Assembly (NCBI RefSeq): GCF_000337355.1
Contig: NZ_AOJH01000082.1
Span: 1 to 37,587, forward strand
DNA from: Halorubrum kocurii JCM 14978
GTDB lineage: Archaea > Halobacteriota > Halobacteria > Halobacteriales > Haloferacaceae
DNA: 37,587 nucleotides
Direction of reading: 5' to 3'
The notes under the pieces were generated by a model, which searched no databases, had not been told where the DNA came from, and worked only from the letters and a program-made list of their open reading frames with translations. The translations under genes were made by a program, and so were the position numbers. Below are positions 1 through 8,700 of the stretch, one piece after another (position 1 is the stretch's first letter; every line of letters begins with the position of its first letter).

Positions 1-1
1 G

Positions 2-1693
2 ACCGGCGCCGAGTCGGTCGTCGCCGCACTGGAGGCCGCCGGCGCGCAGACCGCATTCGGCGTGCAGGGCGGCGCGATCATGCCGGTGTACGACGCGCTG
101 TACGACTCGTCGATCCGCCACGTGACGATGGCGCACGAGCAGGGCGCGTCCCACGCCGCCGACGCCTACGGCGTCGTGGCCGGAGAGCCAGGGCTCTGTC
201 TGGCGACCTCGGGGCCGGGCGCGACGAACCTCGTCACCGGCATCGCCGACGCCGACATGGACTCCGATGCGATGTTGGCGTTGACCGGGCAGGTCCCGAC
301 CGAGTTCGTCGGCAACGACGCGTTCCAGGAGACCGACACGGTCGGCGTCACCCGCCCGATCACGAAGCACAACTACTTCGCGCACGGCGCGGACACCGTC
401 GGCGACACCGTCGGCGAGGCGTTCGAGCTGTCGCGCGCGGGCCGTCCCGGCCCGACGCTCGTCGACCTGCCGAAGGACGTGACGCAGGCAGAGACGGACG
501 AGACGCCCGGCCCGGCGGCGCCGCCGGCCGGCACCGACCCGGACCCGAACGCCGACCCCGACGCGGTCGAGGAGGCCGCCCGCGCGATCGAGGCGGCCGA
601 ACGCCCCGTCTGCCTGTTCGGCGGCGGCGTGATCAAAGCCGAGGCGAGCGACGCCGCGCGGACCTTCGCGCGGACGTACGGGATCCCGGTGACGACGACG
701 ATGCCCGGCATCGGGTCGTTCCCCGAGGACGACGAGCTCTGCCTCTCGTGGGCGGGGATGCACGGCACCGGCTACGCCAACATGGCGATCACCCACACCG
801 ACTGCCTGATCGCGGTCGGCACCCGGTTCGACGACCGGCTGACGGGCGGGATCGACACGTTCGCGCCGGAGGCAGAGGTCATCCACGTCGACATCGACCC
901 GGCCGAGATTTCGAAGAACGTCCACGCCGACTACCCGCTGATCGGCGACGCGGAACGCGTCCTCGACCAGCTGACGGCGGCGGTCCGCGAGGCGCCCGAC
1001 GCCGAGGCGTGGCGCGAGCGCTGCGCTGAGTGGAAAGAGACGTACCCCCTCACGTACGTGACCCCCGAGGACGAGCCGCTGAAGCCCCAGTTCGTCGTCG
1101 AGGCGTTCGACGAGGCGACCGGCGACGACACCATCGTGACGACCGGCGTCGGCCAACACCAGATGTGGGCCTCACAGTTCTGGACGTACACGGAGCCCCG
1201 GACGTGGGTCTCCTCGCACGGGCTGGGAACGATGGGATACGGCGTGCCCGCCGCGGTCGGCGCGCGCGTCGCCGCCGACACGATGGGCGAGCCGGACCGC
1301 GACGTGGTGTGTTTCGACGGCGACGGCTCCTTCCTGATGACGATGCAGGAGCTGTCGGTGGCGGTCCGCGAGGACCTCGACATCACGATCGCCGTGTTGA
1401 ACAACGAGTACATCGGCATGGTGCGCCAGTGGCAGGACGCCTTCTACGAGGGGCGCCACATGGCCTCCGACTACACGTGGATGCCCGAGTTCGACAAGCT
1501 CGCCGAGGCGTTCGGCGCCTTAGGGCTCCGCGTCGACGACTACGACGAGGTCGCCCCCGCCGTCGAGGAGGCCCTCGACTACGACGGGCCGGCCGTGATC
1601 GACTTCCACGTCGACCCCGAGGAGAACGTCCTGCCGATGGTGCCGAGCGGCGGTGCGAACGGGAAGTTCGCCACCGCGGAGGACCAGCTATGA
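2..1693 (+). CDS. ilvB: Acetolactate synthase large subunit, 5' partial
   Basis: Catalyses the ThDP-dependent condensation of pyruvate with pyruvate or 2-oxobutyrate, the first common step of valine and isoleucine synthesis, in the cytoplasm. The frame is open from base 2 with no start in the window, so the first few dozen residues are missing; the GTG at 62 is internal because the frame upstream still reads as ALS sequence (TGAESVVAALEAAGAQ). The cofactor-activating glutamate lies in AHEQGASHAADAYG, just after the window start. The C-terminal ThDP/Mg motif is GDGSFLMTMQEL followed about 30 residues on by NNEYIGMVRQWQ. The central domain reads IGTSFP-like and GVGQHQMWASQ as expected for ALS rather than pyruvate oxidase. 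It ends in an ATGA overlap with ilvN, which supplies the regulatory subunit. The identification is very secure. Confidence 0.97.
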   Translation, partial: TGAESVVAALEAAGAQTAFGVQGGAIMPVYDALYDSSIRHVTMAHEQGASHAADAYGVVAGEPGLCLATSGPGATNLVTGIADADMDSDAMLALTGQVPTEFVGNDAFQETDTVGVTRPITKHNYFAHGADTVGDTVGEAFELSRAGRPGPTLVDLPKDVTQAETDETPGPAAPPAGTDPDPNADPDAVEEAARAIEAAERPVCLFGGGVIKAEASDAARTFARTYGIPVTTTMPGIGSFPEDDELCLSWAGMHGTGYANMAITHTDCLIAVGTRFDDRLTGGIDTFAPEAEVIHVDIDPAEISKNVHADYPLIGDAERVLDQLTAAVREAPDAEAWRERCAEWKETYPLTYVTPEDEPLKPQFVVEAFDEATGDDTIVTTGVGQHQMWASQFWTYTEPRTWVSSHGLGTMGYGVPAAVGARVAADTMGEPDRDVVCFDGDGSFLMTMQELSVAVREDLDITIAVLNNEYIGMVRQWQDAFYEGRHMASDYTWMPEFDKLAEAFGALGLRVDDYDEVAPAVEEALDYDGPAVIDFHVDPEENVLPMVPSGGANGKFATAEDQL

Positions 1694-2376
1694 GCGGCGA
1701 CTCGCCCGCGTCCCCCGGCGCTCCCGAGGCCGACTCCCGGCCCGCACCGAGCGAGCAGCCCGGACCCGAGGAGCGCGACCACCCCGAGGGCCGACGGAAC
1801 CTCGAAGGGATCCGCATCGACCCCGTCGTCGAGGCGGAACACGAGTCGCGCCGCGCCGTCATCTCGGCGCTGGTCGAGGACGAGCCGGGCGTGCTGGCGC
1901 GCGTCTCCGGGCTCGTCTCCCGCCGGCAGTTCAACATCGAGAGCCTCACCGTCGGGCCGACGACCGTCGACGGCCACTCGCGGATCACCATGGTCGTCGA
2001 GGAGACGGACCCCGGCATCGACCAGATCGAAAAGCAGATGGCGAAGCTGAAGCCGGTCATCTCGGTCGGCGAGGTCGCCGGCGACGCGGTCACCTCGGAG
2101 CTCGTCCTGTTGAAGGTGCAGGCGGACGACCCGGCCGCGGTTCACGCGGTCGCCGAGATGTACGACGGCCGGACGGTCGACGCCGGCCCGGAGACGATCA
2201 CCGTCGAGCTCACCGGACACAAGTCCGCGATCGACAACGCGATCGGCGCCTTCGAGCGGTTCGGCATCGTCGAGATCGCGCGCACCGGACCGACCGCCCT
2301 CGCGCGCGGTAACACCCCGACTGCGCCCGGAGAGAAGCCCGGAACGGCCGGCGAACCGACCACGCACGACGACTGA
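1690..2376 (+). CDS. ilvN: Acetolactate synthase small (regulatory) subunit
   Basis: Regulatory subunit that binds ilvB and confers valine feedback control in the family. The protein is 228 aa. After a haloarchaeal Pro/Asp/Glu-rich extension of about 50 residues comes an ACT domain (AVISALVEDEPGVLARVSGLVSRR, then FNIESLTVGPT), followed by the C-terminal domain with SELVLLKVQ and the TVELTGHKSAIDNAI segment typical of IlvN/IlvH. The ATG at 1690 overlaps the ilvB stop as ATGA, so the start is fixed by translational coupling. The last 25 residues are low-complexity and probably disordered. Both subunits are made from one transcript. Confidence 0.96.
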   Translation: MSGDSPASPGAPEADSRPAPSEQPGPEERDHPEGRRNLEGIRIDPVVEAEHESRRAVISALVEDEPGVLARVSGLVSRRQFNIESLTVGPTTVDGHSRITMVVEETDPGIDQIEKQMAKLKPVISVGEVAGDAVTSELVLLKVQADDPAAVHAVAEMYDGRTVDAGPETITVELTGHKSAIDNAIGAFERFGIVEIARTGPTALARGNTPTAPGEKPGTAGEPTTHDD

Positions 2377-2409
2377 CACGCGGAGCGACACCGAACTCAC
2401 ACGATACAC

Positions 2410-3468
2410 ATGACCGAAGACGACACGCAGACGTTCGATTCGACAGTATACTACGACGAAGACGCCGATGAGGAGGCGATCGCCCACAAGACCGTGGCCG
2501 TGCTCGGCTACGGCTCGCAGGGCCACGCGCACGCGCAGAACCTCTCCGAGAGCGGGGTCGACGTGATCGTCGGCCTCCGCGAGGACAGCTCCTCGCGGAG
2601 CGCCGCCGAGAGCGACGGACTCCGGGTGGAGGCACCCGCGGACGCGGTCGCCGAGGCCGACATCGTGAGCGTGCTCGTGCCCGACACGGTCCAGCCGGAC
2701 GTGTACGAGAACGCCATCGAGCCCAACCTGGAGGCGGGCGACACGCTCCAGTTCGCGCACGGGTTCAACATCCACTACAACCAGATCCAGCCGCCAGAGG
2801 ACGTCGACGTGACGATGGTGGCGCCGAAGTCGCCGGGTCACCTCGTCCGCCGCAACTACGAGAACGACGAGGGGACGCCCGGCCTGCTCGCGGTGTACCA
2901 GGACGCAACCGGCGACGCTCACGACGAGGGGCTCGCGTACGCGGCCGCGATCGGCTGCACTCGCGCCGGCGTCGTCGAGACGTCGTTCCGCGAGGAGACC
3001 GAGACAGACCTGTTCGGCGAGCAGGCCGTCCTCTGTGGCGGCGTCACCTCCCTCGTGAAACAGGGGTACGAGACGCTCGTCGACGCCGGGTACTCCCCGG
3101 AGATGGCGTACTTCGAGTGTCTCAACGAGCTGAAGCTCATCGTCGACCTGATGTACGAAGACGGGCTCGGCGGCATGTGGGACTCCGTCTCCGACACCGC
3201 GGAGTACGGCGGGCTCACGCAGGGCGACGTAGTCGTCGACGAGCACGCCCGCGAGAACATGGAGGAAGTGCTTGAGAAGGTCCAGAACGGCGAGTTCGCC
3301 CGCGAGTGGATCGCGGAGAACCAGGCCGGACGCCCCTCCTACACCCAGCTCCGGACCGCGGAGAAGAACCACGAGATCGAGGCCGTCGGCGAGGAGCTGC
3401 GCGGCCTGTTCGCGTGGCAGGACGAGGGCGAAGAAGACGAGGAGGAGAGCGCCGAGGTGACCGCCTGA
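2410..3468 (+). CDS. ilvC: Ketol-acid reductoisomerase
   Basis: Isomerises and reduces acetolactate or acetohydroxybutyrate to the dihydroxy acids using NADPH and Mg2+. The 352-aa length fits the short class I enzyme. The Rossmann motif [12 protein letters not shown] is at residues 33-44, with the cofactor-selecting loop RED-SSSR at 57-63; its basic and serine residues fit NADPH preference. The metal-binding helix reads [13 protein letters not shown], and the C-terminal knot has [16 protein letters not shown]. The tail after about residue 335 is strongly acidic ([11 protein letters not shown]), a halophilic addition. It begins 33 nt after ilvN with no clear promoter, so it is read from the operon transcript. 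Its TGA overlaps the ATG of the following 24-codon ORF. Confidence 0.97.
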   Translation: MTEDDTQTFDSTVYYDEDADEEAIAHKTVAVLGYGSQGHAHAQNLSESGVDVIVGLREDSSSRSAAESDGLRVEAPADAVAEADIVSVLVPDTVQPDVYENAIEPNLEAGDTLQFAHGFNIHYNQIQPPEDVDVTMVAPKSPGHLVRRNYENDEGTPGLLAVYQDATGDAHDEGLAYAAAIGCTRAGVVETSFREETETDLFGEQAVLCGGVTSLVKQGYETLVDAGYSPEMAYFECLNELKLIVDLMYEDGLGGMWDSVSDTAEYGGLTQGDVVVDEHARENMEEVLEKVQNGEFAREWIAENQAGRPSYTQLRTAEKNHEIEAVGEELRGLFAWQDEGEEDEEESAEVTA

Positions 3469-3542
3469 TGGGCGTACGCGGCGGCGAGAACCGGACGGAC
3501 GAGACCGCGCGGTCGGCGCGCCACGCGGGTGAGCGCCGATGA
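3468..3542 (+). CDS. 24-codon ORF coupled between ilvC and leuC
   Basis: This is a very short reading frame, ATG at 3468 to TGA at 3540-3542. It encodes a basic peptide beginning [17 protein letters not shown] and ending GERR, with no membrane segment and no family I recognise. Its ATG shares a base with the ilvC stop (TGATG) and its own stop overlaps the leuC ATG (GATGA), so it fills exactly the gap between two real genes and would carry terminating ribosomes from ilvC to leuC. Its positive charge is unusual in this proteome. It may be a true micropeptide, a coupling device without a functional product, or chance. It carries no run of Leu, Val or Ile codons, so it is not a classical attenuator leader. 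Confidence 0.45.
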   Translation: MGVRGGENRTDETARSARHAGERR

Positions 3543-4960
3543 GCGAGGGGACGCTGTACGACAAGGTGTGGGACCGGCACAAGGTGACTCGGCTGCCCAC
3601 CGGACAGGACCAGCTGTTCGTCGGGCTCCACCTCGTCCACGAGGTCACCAGCCCGCAGGCGTTCGGCATGCTGCAGGAGCGCGGGCAGGAGGTCGCGTTC
3701 CCGGAGCGCACGCACGCGACGGTCGACCACATCGTGCCGACCGGCAACCGCGACCGCCCCTACCGCGACGACGCGGCCGAGAGCATGATGGCGGAGCTGG
3801 AGGAGAACGTCCGGGGCTCCGGCATCGACTTCTCCGATCCGGACTCCGGCGATCAGGGGATCGTCCACGTCATCGGGCCGGAGCAGGGGCTCACCCAGCC
3901 GGGGATGACGATCGTCTGCGGCGACTCGCACACGTCGACGCACGGCGCGTTCGGCGCGCTGGCGTTCGGCATCGGCACCTCGCAGATCCGCGACGTGCTG
4001 GCGACGGGCTGTGTCGCCATGGAGAAACAGAAGGTCCGCAAGATCGAGGTCACGGGCGAGCTCGGCGAGGGCGTCACCGCGAAGGACATCATCCTCACGA
4101 TCATCGGGAAGCTCGGGACCGACGGCGGCGTCGGCTACGTGTACGAGTACGCCGGCGAGGCCATCGAGGACCTGGGGATGGAGGGGCGGATGTCCATCTG
4201 TAACATGTCGATCGAGGGCGGCGCCCGCGCGGGCTACGTCAACCCCGACGAGACCACCTACGAGTGGCTGAAAGAGACGGACGCGTTCGAGAACGACCCC
4301 GAGGAGTTCGAGCGGCTGAAGCCCTACTGGGAGTCGATCCGGACCGACGACGACGCCGAGTACGACGACGTGGTCACCATCGACGGCTCGGCCATCGAGC
4401 CGACCGTCACGTGGGGGACCACGCCCGGACAGACGGCGGGTATCACCGAGCCGATCCCGGACCCCGACGACCTCCCCGAGGAGGACCGCGACACGGCGCG
4501 ACGCGCGCAGAAGCACATGCGCGTCGAGCCCGGCGACACGATGGAGGGGTACGACATCGACGTGGCGTTCCTCGGCTCGTGTACCAACGCGCGGCTGAAG
4601 GACCTCCGCGAGGCCGCGGCGTTCGTCGAGGGCCGCGAGGTCGACGACGACGTGCGCGCGATGGTCGTTCCCGGTAGCCAGCGCGTCCGCGACGCCGCGG
4701 AGGTCGAGGGGCTCGACGAGGTGTTCAAGCAGGCCGGCTTCGACTGGCGCGAACCCGGCTGTTCGATGTGTCTCGGCATGAACGACGACCAGCTTGAGGG
4801 CGACGAGGCGAGCGCCTCCTCGTCGAACCGGAACTTCGTCGGCCGGCAGGGCTCGAAGGACGGGCGCACCGTGCTGATGAGTCCGATCATGGTCGCGGCC
4901 GCGGCGGTGACCGGCGAGGTCACTGACGTCCGCGAGATGGAGGAGGTGGCGACCGTATGA
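3539..4960 (+). CDS. leuC: 3-isopropylmalate dehydratase large subunit
   Basis: With LeuD it isomerises 2-isopropylmalate to 3-isopropylmalate in leucine synthesis through an aconitase-type [4Fe-4S] cluster. The 473-aa protein has [21 protein letters not shown] at about 128-148 and the three cluster cysteines at C348 ([12 protein letters not shown]) and C408/C411 ([11 protein letters not shown]). The length and the motif TWGTTPGQ match the bacterial-type LeuC, not the shorter archaeal homoaconitase-like form of about 420 aa. It starts in an ATGA overlap with the 24-codon ORF and ends in an ATGA overlap with leuD, so the two subunits are made in step. Confidence 0.96.
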   Translation: MSEGTLYDKVWDRHKVTRLPTGQDQLFVGLHLVHEVTSPQAFGMLQERGQEVAFPERTHATVDHIVPTGNRDRPYRDDAAESMMAELEENVRGSGIDFSDPDSGDQGIVHVIGPEQGLTQPGMTIVCGDSHTSTHGAFGALAFGIGTSQIRDVLATGCVAMEKQKVRKIEVTGELGEGVTAKDIILTIIGKLGTDGGVGYVYEYAGEAIEDLGMEGRMSICNMSIEGGARAGYVNPDETTYEWLKETDAFENDPEEFERLKPYWESIRTDDDAEYDDVVTIDGSAIEPTVTWGTTPGQTAGITEPIPDPDDLPEEDRDTARRAQKHMRVEPGDTMEGYDIDVAFLGSCTNARLKDLREAAAFVEGREVDDDVRAMVVPGSQRVRDAAEVEGLDEVFKQAGFDWREPGCSMCLGMNDDQLEGDEASASSSNRNFVGRQGSKDGRTVLMSPIMVAAAAVTGEVTDVREMEEVATV

Positions 4961-5613
4961 GCTCGCCCGAGTTCAGCGCCGGAGAGGCGCCGGCGGAGAA
5001 GGTCACCGAAGTCTCCGGCACCGGGATCCCGGTCCGGGGCAACGACATCGACACCGACCAGATCATCCCGGCGCGGTTTATGAAGGTCGTCACCTTCGAC
5101 GGGCTGGGCCAGTTCTCCTTCTTCGACCAGCGGTTCGACGACGACGACAACGAGAAGGACCACCCGTTCAACGAGGAAAAGTACCGGGGCGCGAACGTGT
5201 TGGTCGTCAACGCCAACTTCGGCTGCGGCTCCTCGCGCGAACACGCCCCGCAGGCGCTGATGCGCTGGGGGATCGACGCGGTCGTGGGCGAATCGTTCGC
5301 GGAGATCTTCGCGGGCAACTGCCTCGCGCTCGGGGTTCCGACCGTCACGGCCGACCAGGACGACATTGAAGCGCTCCAGGACTACGTCGAGGCCAACCCG
5401 GACGCCGAGGTCGACATCGACGTGGCCGCGGAGACGATCACCTACGGCGACACCGTGATCGACGCGGAGGTTCACGACGCGCAGCGGAAGGCGCTCGTCG
5501 AGGGCGTCTGGGACACCACGGCGCTGATGGGCGCGAACGAGGGCGCGGTCCGCGAGACCGCCCGGTCGCTGCCGTACGTCCCGGCCGAACACGTCGCGGA
5601 GGACGAGGCGTGA
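4957..5613 (+). CDS. leuD: 3-isopropylmalate dehydratase small subunit
   Basis: Swivelling-domain partner of LeuC. The 218-aa protein carries [16 protein letters not shown] near residue 28 and the substrate-contact motif [15 protein letters not shown] near residue 87, both diagnostic of LeuD. The C-terminus ([20 protein letters not shown]) matches the longer bacterial-type subunit, in line with its LeuC partner. The ATG overlaps the leuC stop by four bases, and its own stop overlaps the GTG of leuB, so leuC, leuD and leuB form one translationally coupled block. The annotation is secure. Confidence 0.96.
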   Translation: MSSPEFSAGEAPAEKVTEVSGTGIPVRGNDIDTDQIIPARFMKVVTFDGLGQFSFFDQRFDDDDNEKDHPFNEEKYRGANVLVVNANFGCGSSREHAPQALMRWGIDAVVGESFAEIFAGNCLALGVPTVTADQDDIEALQDYVEANPDAEVDIDVAAETITYGDTVIDAEVHDAQRKALVEGVWDTTALMGANEGAVRETARSLPYVPAEHVAEDEA

Positions 5614-6608
5614 GCCACGAGGTCGTCGTCATCGAGGGCGACGGGATCGGTCGCGAGGTCATCCCCGCGGCCGTCGAGGTGCTGGAGGCGCTTCCCGTCG
5701 ACTTCGAGTTCGTCGAGGCGGACGCGGGCGACGCGACGGAGGAGGCCACCGGCGAGGCGCTCCCAGCGGAGACGTACGATCTCGCGGCCGACGCGGACGC
5801 GACGCTGTTCGGCGCGGCCGGCGAGACGGCCGCCGACGTCATCCTGCCGCTCCGGGACGCCGTGGACTCGTTCGTCAACGTTCGGCCCGCCAAGGCGTAC
5901 CCGGGCGTCGACGCGCTCCGCCCGGAGACGGACGTCGTCTTCCTCCGGGAGAACACCGAGGGCGTCTACTCCGGCCACGAGGACCGCCTCTCCGAGGACC
6001 TCTCGACGCTGACGCGGGTCGTCACCTCGTCGGCCTCGCGGGAGCTGGCCGAGTTCGCCTGCGAGTTCGTCGAGGATGGACGTGGTCCCGCGGGCGACCC
6101 CGACGAGGGGTTCACCGTCGCGCACAAGGCGAACGTGATGCGCGAGACGGACGGTCGGTTCCGCGAGGAGGTGCTCGCGGTCGCCGAGGAGCGCGGCGTC
6201 GACGCCGACGAGGAGCTGATGGACGCGTTCGCGACGAAGCTCCCGCTCGACCCGGGCCAGTACGGCGTGATCGTCTGTCCGAACCTCGCGGGCGACGTGC
6301 TCTCCGACCTCGCCGCCGGGCTGGTCGGCGGGCTCGGTCTGCTTCCCTCGGCGAACGTCGGCCACGACAACGCGCTGTTCGAGCCGGTCCACGGCACCGC
6401 GCCCGACATCGCCGGCGAGGGGATCGCGAACCCGACGGCCGCGGTCCTCTCGGCCGCGATGCTGTTGGAGTACCTCGGCCACGTCGACGAGGGTCGGCGC
6501 GTGCGCGACGCCGTGGAGGGCGTCCTCTCCGACGGTCCGCGCACCGGCGACCTCGGCGGCGACGCGACGACCGAGGCGGTCACGGCCGCGATCGTCGACC
6601 GGCTGTAG
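5610..6608 (+). CDS. leuB: 3-isopropylmalate dehydrogenase
   Basis: Oxidatively decarboxylates 3-isopropylmalate to 2-oxoisocaproate. The 332-aa protein starts with GTG in a GTGA overlap with the leuD stop, leading into the beta-decarboxylating dehydrogenase opening [10 protein letters not shown]. Further family marks are [43 protein letters not shown] (metal-binding Asp pair) and [18 protein letters not shown] (adenine-loop region). Isocitrate dehydrogenase and homoisocitrate dehydrogenase share this fold, but the leuCD context and the short length favour LeuB. It is the last gene of the operon; a 94-bp gap follows. Confidence 0.93.
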   Translation: MSHEVVVIEGDGIGREVIPAAVEVLEALPVDFEFVEADAGDATEEATGEALPAETYDLAADADATLFGAAGETAADVILPLRDAVDSFVNVRPAKAYPGVDALRPETDVVFLRENTEGVYSGHEDRLSEDLSTLTRVVTSSASRELAEFACEFVEDGRGPAGDPDEGFTVAHKANVMRETDGRFREEVLAVAEERGVDADEELMDAFATKLPLDPGQYGVIVCPNLAGDVLSDLAAGLVGGLGLLPSANVGHDNALFEPVHGTAPDIAGEGIANPTAAVLSAAMLLEYLGHVDEGRRVRDAVEGVLSDGPRTGDLGGDATTEAVTAAIVDRL

Positions 6609-6702
6609 GCGGCGACCGCCGTCACGTCTCCGCCGCGCGGTTCTGACGCGTGACCGCGGGCGAACCACAAGAAAGGAAACCCTGCGGCCCGTCCGCTCAG
6701 GT

Positions 6703-7083
6703 ATGAGCAACTACGAAGTCGCGATGGAAGCAGCCTGGTTGGTCCGTGACGTCGAGGAGACCGACGACGCCATCGGCGTCGCGGTCAGCGAAGCCGGAAA
6801 GCGACTCAACGAGACGGACAAGCAGTACGTCGAGGTCGAACCCGGCGTCACCGGCTGTCCGGCCTGCGGCGAGCCGTTCGACGCGGCGTTCCTCGCTGCG
6901 AACACGGCCCTGGTCGGGCTCCTCTTGGAGATCGACATCTTCAACGCCGACAGCGAGGAGCACGCCGAGCGGATCGCGAAAAGCGAGGTCGGCGGCGCGC
7001 TCCGCGACGTTCCCCTCGAGGTCATCGAGGTCATCGAGACCGACGGCGACGAGGAGGACGCCGACGTCGACGCCGGGCAGTGA
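6703..7083 (+). CDS. UPF0212 (DUF555) family protein
   Basis: A 126-aa cytoplasmic protein of the archaeal UPF0212/DUF555 family, function unknown. The recognisable parts are the opening YEVAMEAAWLVRDVE, the single zinc-knuckle-like CPACGEPFDAAF at about residue 47, a hydrophobic helix (NTALVGLLLEIDIFNA) and SEEHAERIAKSEVGGALRDVPLEVIEV. The tail is a short Asp/Glu stretch. An A-rich segment (acaagaaaggaaac, about 6668-6681) lies about 28 nt ahead of the ATG, so transcription is probably separate from leuB and nearly leaderless. One CxxC per chain suggests a dimeric metal site, but that is inference. Confidence 0.9.
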   Translation: MSNYEVAMEAAWLVRDVEETDDAIGVAVSEAGKRLNETDKQYVEVEPGVTGCPACGEPFDAAFLAANTALVGLLLEIDIFNADSEEHAERIAKSEVGGALRDVPLEVIEVIETDGDEEDADVDAGQ

Positions 7084-7125
7084 ACGGTCTGACGGGCGAC
7101 TGCCGCGGAGGGTAGCCCCGGGAGC

Positions 7126-7164
7126 CTCCGGTTGGGGCGCGCCGGCTCCGGTTGGGGCGCGCCG
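7126..7164 (+). repeat. 19-bp perfect direct repeat
   Basis: The 19-base unit ctccggttggggcgcgccg occurs at 7126-7144 and again at 7146-7164, a 20-bp period. It lies between the UPF0212 gene and the HTH-CBS promoter and codes for nothing evident. Confidence 0.85.
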
Positions 7165-7221
7165 ATCTCGCGGTTCGATGGGACGACCGTCGCCGCCGCG
7201 ATATCGATCGTTGCCGAAAGC

Positions 7222-7250
7222 TTTTCTAATAACCTCTAGTTATTCATCGT
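7222..7250 (+). promoter_or_regulatory. TATA region with AATAAC-N5-GTTATT palindrome
   Basis: An AT-rich island in an otherwise about 70% GC region. A TATA-like stretch (tttctaata, 7223-7230) sits about 25 nt ahead of the ATG at 7251, which fits a leaderless haloarchaeal promoter. Overlapping it is an inverted repeat with perfect 6-bp arms, aataac at 7228-7233 and gttatt at 7239-7244, separated by ctcta. Because the gene it precedes encodes a helix-turn-helix protein, this is a good candidate for an autoregulatory operator; binding would block the TATA box. Confidence 0.65.
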
Positions 7251-7790
7251 ATGGAACTCCCGACGCCACAGGACCTCCGCGAGCGGCGGACGACGCTGGA
7301 GCTGACGCAGAGCGAGCTCGCGGACGCCGCGGACGTCTCGCAGCCGCTCATCGCGCGTATCGAGGGCGGCGACGTCGACCCCCGGCTCTCGACGCTCCGG
7401 CGGATCGTCAACGCGCTGCAGGAGGCGGAGGGCGAGGTCGTCCGCGCGAGCGACCTCATGAACGAGACGGTGATCAGCGTCGCCCCCGACGACGCGGTGC
7501 GCGAGGCGGTCGACCTCATGGAGGAGGAGGCGTACTCGCAGCTCCCGGTGCTGCAGAACGGCGTCCCGGTCGGGTCGATCAGTCAGGGCGACGTGGTCCA
7601 CGCCGGTGAGAACGTGGGCGATCATCCGGTGAGCGACGTGATGAGCGAGTCGTTCCCCACGGTCGCGCCCGGCGCGACCGTCGACGAGGTGCGGAACCTC
7701 CTCGACCACTACAAGGCGGTGATGGTGACCGACGGCGGCGAGACGGTCGGGATCATCACCGAGGCCGACATCGCCGCGCACCTCTCGTAG
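7251..7790 (+). CDS. HTH-CBS domain transcriptional regulator
   Basis: A 179-aa protein with a Cro/CI (XRE)-type helix-turn-helix at about residues 6-61 (LTQSELADAADVSQPLIARIEGG is the HTH core, given here only by its ends LTQSE and IEGG), then two CBS domains at about 67-118 (LMNETVISVAPDDAV) and 127-179 (VSDVMSESFPTVAPGATV, ending GIITEADI). Paired CBS domains bind adenosyl ligands, so it probably senses a nucleotide or S-adenosyl compound and changes DNA binding. This HTH+CBS arrangement is common in archaea, but the regulon is not known to me. The start is fixed by the TATA box 25 nt upstream. It runs convergently into the 56-aa gene with no gap. Confidence 0.9.
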   Translation: MELPTPQDLRERRTTLELTQSELADAADVSQPLIARIEGGDVDPRLSTLRRIVNALQEAEGEVVRASDLMNETVISVAPDDAVREAVDLMEEEAYSQLPVLQNGVPVGSISQGDVVHAGENVGDHPVSDVMSESFPTVAPGATVDEVRNLLDHYKAVMVTDGGETVGIITEADIAAHLS

Positions 7791-7961
7791 TCAGCTCTCC
7801 CGCCGCTCCGAGAGCCGTTCCCAGATCTCCGTACAGCCGGCGCCGTCCTCGATGTCGTCGAGGTGACTCGCGTCGGGCTCCGCCTCTCCCTCCGCGTTCG
7901 GCTCCGTTTCCGCGTCTTCTCGCTCCTCGTCGGTGGCCTGAGCGTCGCCTCGCTCGCTCAT
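7791..7961 (-). CDS. 56-aa acidic haloarchaeal protein
   Basis: A small, very acidic protein. The first 30 residues are Asp/Glu/Ala-rich and probably disordered; the rest is an ordered-looking block HLDDIEDGAGCTEIWERLSE. That block resembles short conserved proteins I have seen in haloarchaea, but I cannot name a family. The ATG (7959-7961) is preferred over longer in-frame starts because the upstream frame is Arg-rich, unlike real halophile protein, and a GGAG lies five bases ahead. Its stop codon abuts that of the HTH-CBS gene on the other strand, so the two transcripts converge with no spacer. Confidence 0.6.
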   Translation of the reverse strand: MSERGDAQATDEEREDAETEPNAEGEAEPDASHLDDIEDGAGCTEIWERLSERRES

Positions 7962-8302
7962 CGTCGCTCCGGACGGTGAGCGAAGAGTTCGGGCGCCACG
8001 TCCGCGGACGCGTGCTGTCGGTGCTCGCAGCGGTCGGGCGGGCTGCTGGTCCGATCGTCGGTGGGGCCGGGAACCGAATTCGTCATCACGACGAGGTACG
8101 CAGACGCGATTCATAAGCGTCGGCACACCTGTAAATCGGACCTCCGCTCTCCGATACCGGAGTTCACTTCCGGTACTCCGGAGACCGGTTCCGGGCGATA
8201 TCCCGGCGCGGTCCCTCGATCGCGCGACCGCGAGGCGTCACCGAAACGGTCGCCGATTGCGACCACCGCCACCCATTGGGTCGCGGCGGGCGAACTGGGG
8301 GT
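7962..8302. other. 341-bp intergenic region with hairpin
   Basis: I see no convincing gene here; the open frames on both strands are Arg/Pro/Ser-rich shadows. An AT-richer spot (gattcataagc, 8108-8118) could be a TATA element. A hairpin follows, ccggagt at 8157-8163 and actccgg at 8175-8181 with an 11-nt loop, inside a stretch rich in ccgg/ccgga words (8157-8200). The promoter for the 8303 gene should be in the last 60 bases, but no clear TATA box is visible. Confidence 0.6.
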
Positions 8303-8638
8303 GTGACCACTCGACTGCGCGTTCTCGACGACGGGGCGTGGATATCCGTCGACGACAGCCGCGAAGTGCGTGTCAGTGAACTGTGGCGACTCGACGCGCC
8401 GGATCTGTGCGAGTGCGCGCTCACCGATCTGGTCGTCGAGAACTTCCAGTCCGTCGGCGTCGACGGCTCGACGGTGGAGGTACAAGTCTACGGTCAGTGT
8501 ATCGCGTGCGGGGAGGCGGGAACCACCGGCTGGGTTCCGGTCGGGCGGGTACGCGGGGGCGAGTTCGCCGAACTCGCCCGGTCCGCGGTCCGGTCCTCGC
8601 GGGCTCGGCCCCCTCGGCAACACGTGCCGGATCGCTGA
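8303..8638 (+). CDS. Conserved haloarchaeal CxxC protein, function unknown
   Basis: A 111-aa protein starting with GTG at 8303 (MTTRLRVLDDGAWISVDDSR). It has a mid-region CEC pair (DLCECALTDLVVENFQ) and a knuckle QCIACGEAGTTGWVPVGRV near residue 70, together able to form a four-cysteine zinc site. The C-terminal 25 residues are Arg-rich and may be loosely constrained. I do not recognise a named family. The earlier in-frame start at 8276 would add Gly/Arg-rich sequence and is less likely. It lies 62 bp upstream of the siroheme reductase on the same strand, so the two may be cotranscribed. It could be a small metal or cofactor protein, but nothing in it proves that. Confidence 0.65.
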   Translation: MTTRLRVLDDGAWISVDDSREVRVSELWRLDAPDLCECALTDLVVENFQSVGVDGSTVEVQVYGQCIACGEAGTTGWVPVGRVRGGEFAELARSAVRSSRARPPRQHVPDR

Positions 8639-8700
8639 AGCATCGGGGAACGTTGACTCGAGGCGGTCGCCTATGTGGGCGTCGGGTGTAGGGGCTCTCG

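Noticed and set aside
62..64. GTG at 62 as the start of ilvB
   Set aside because: The frame upstream to base 2 continues as clear acetolactate synthase sequence, so the gene is cut by the window edge.
1579..3747. Very long open frame antisense to ilvN-ilvC
   Set aside because: Typical mirror frame in GC-rich coding DNA; Arg/Val/Leu/Gly-rich and wholly covered by secure genes on the other strand.
8061..8306. 81-aa open frame in the 7962-8302 gap
   Set aside because: Composition (Arg, Ser, Thr, Pro) is unlike neighbouring proteins, no family resemblance, and it crosses the hairpin.
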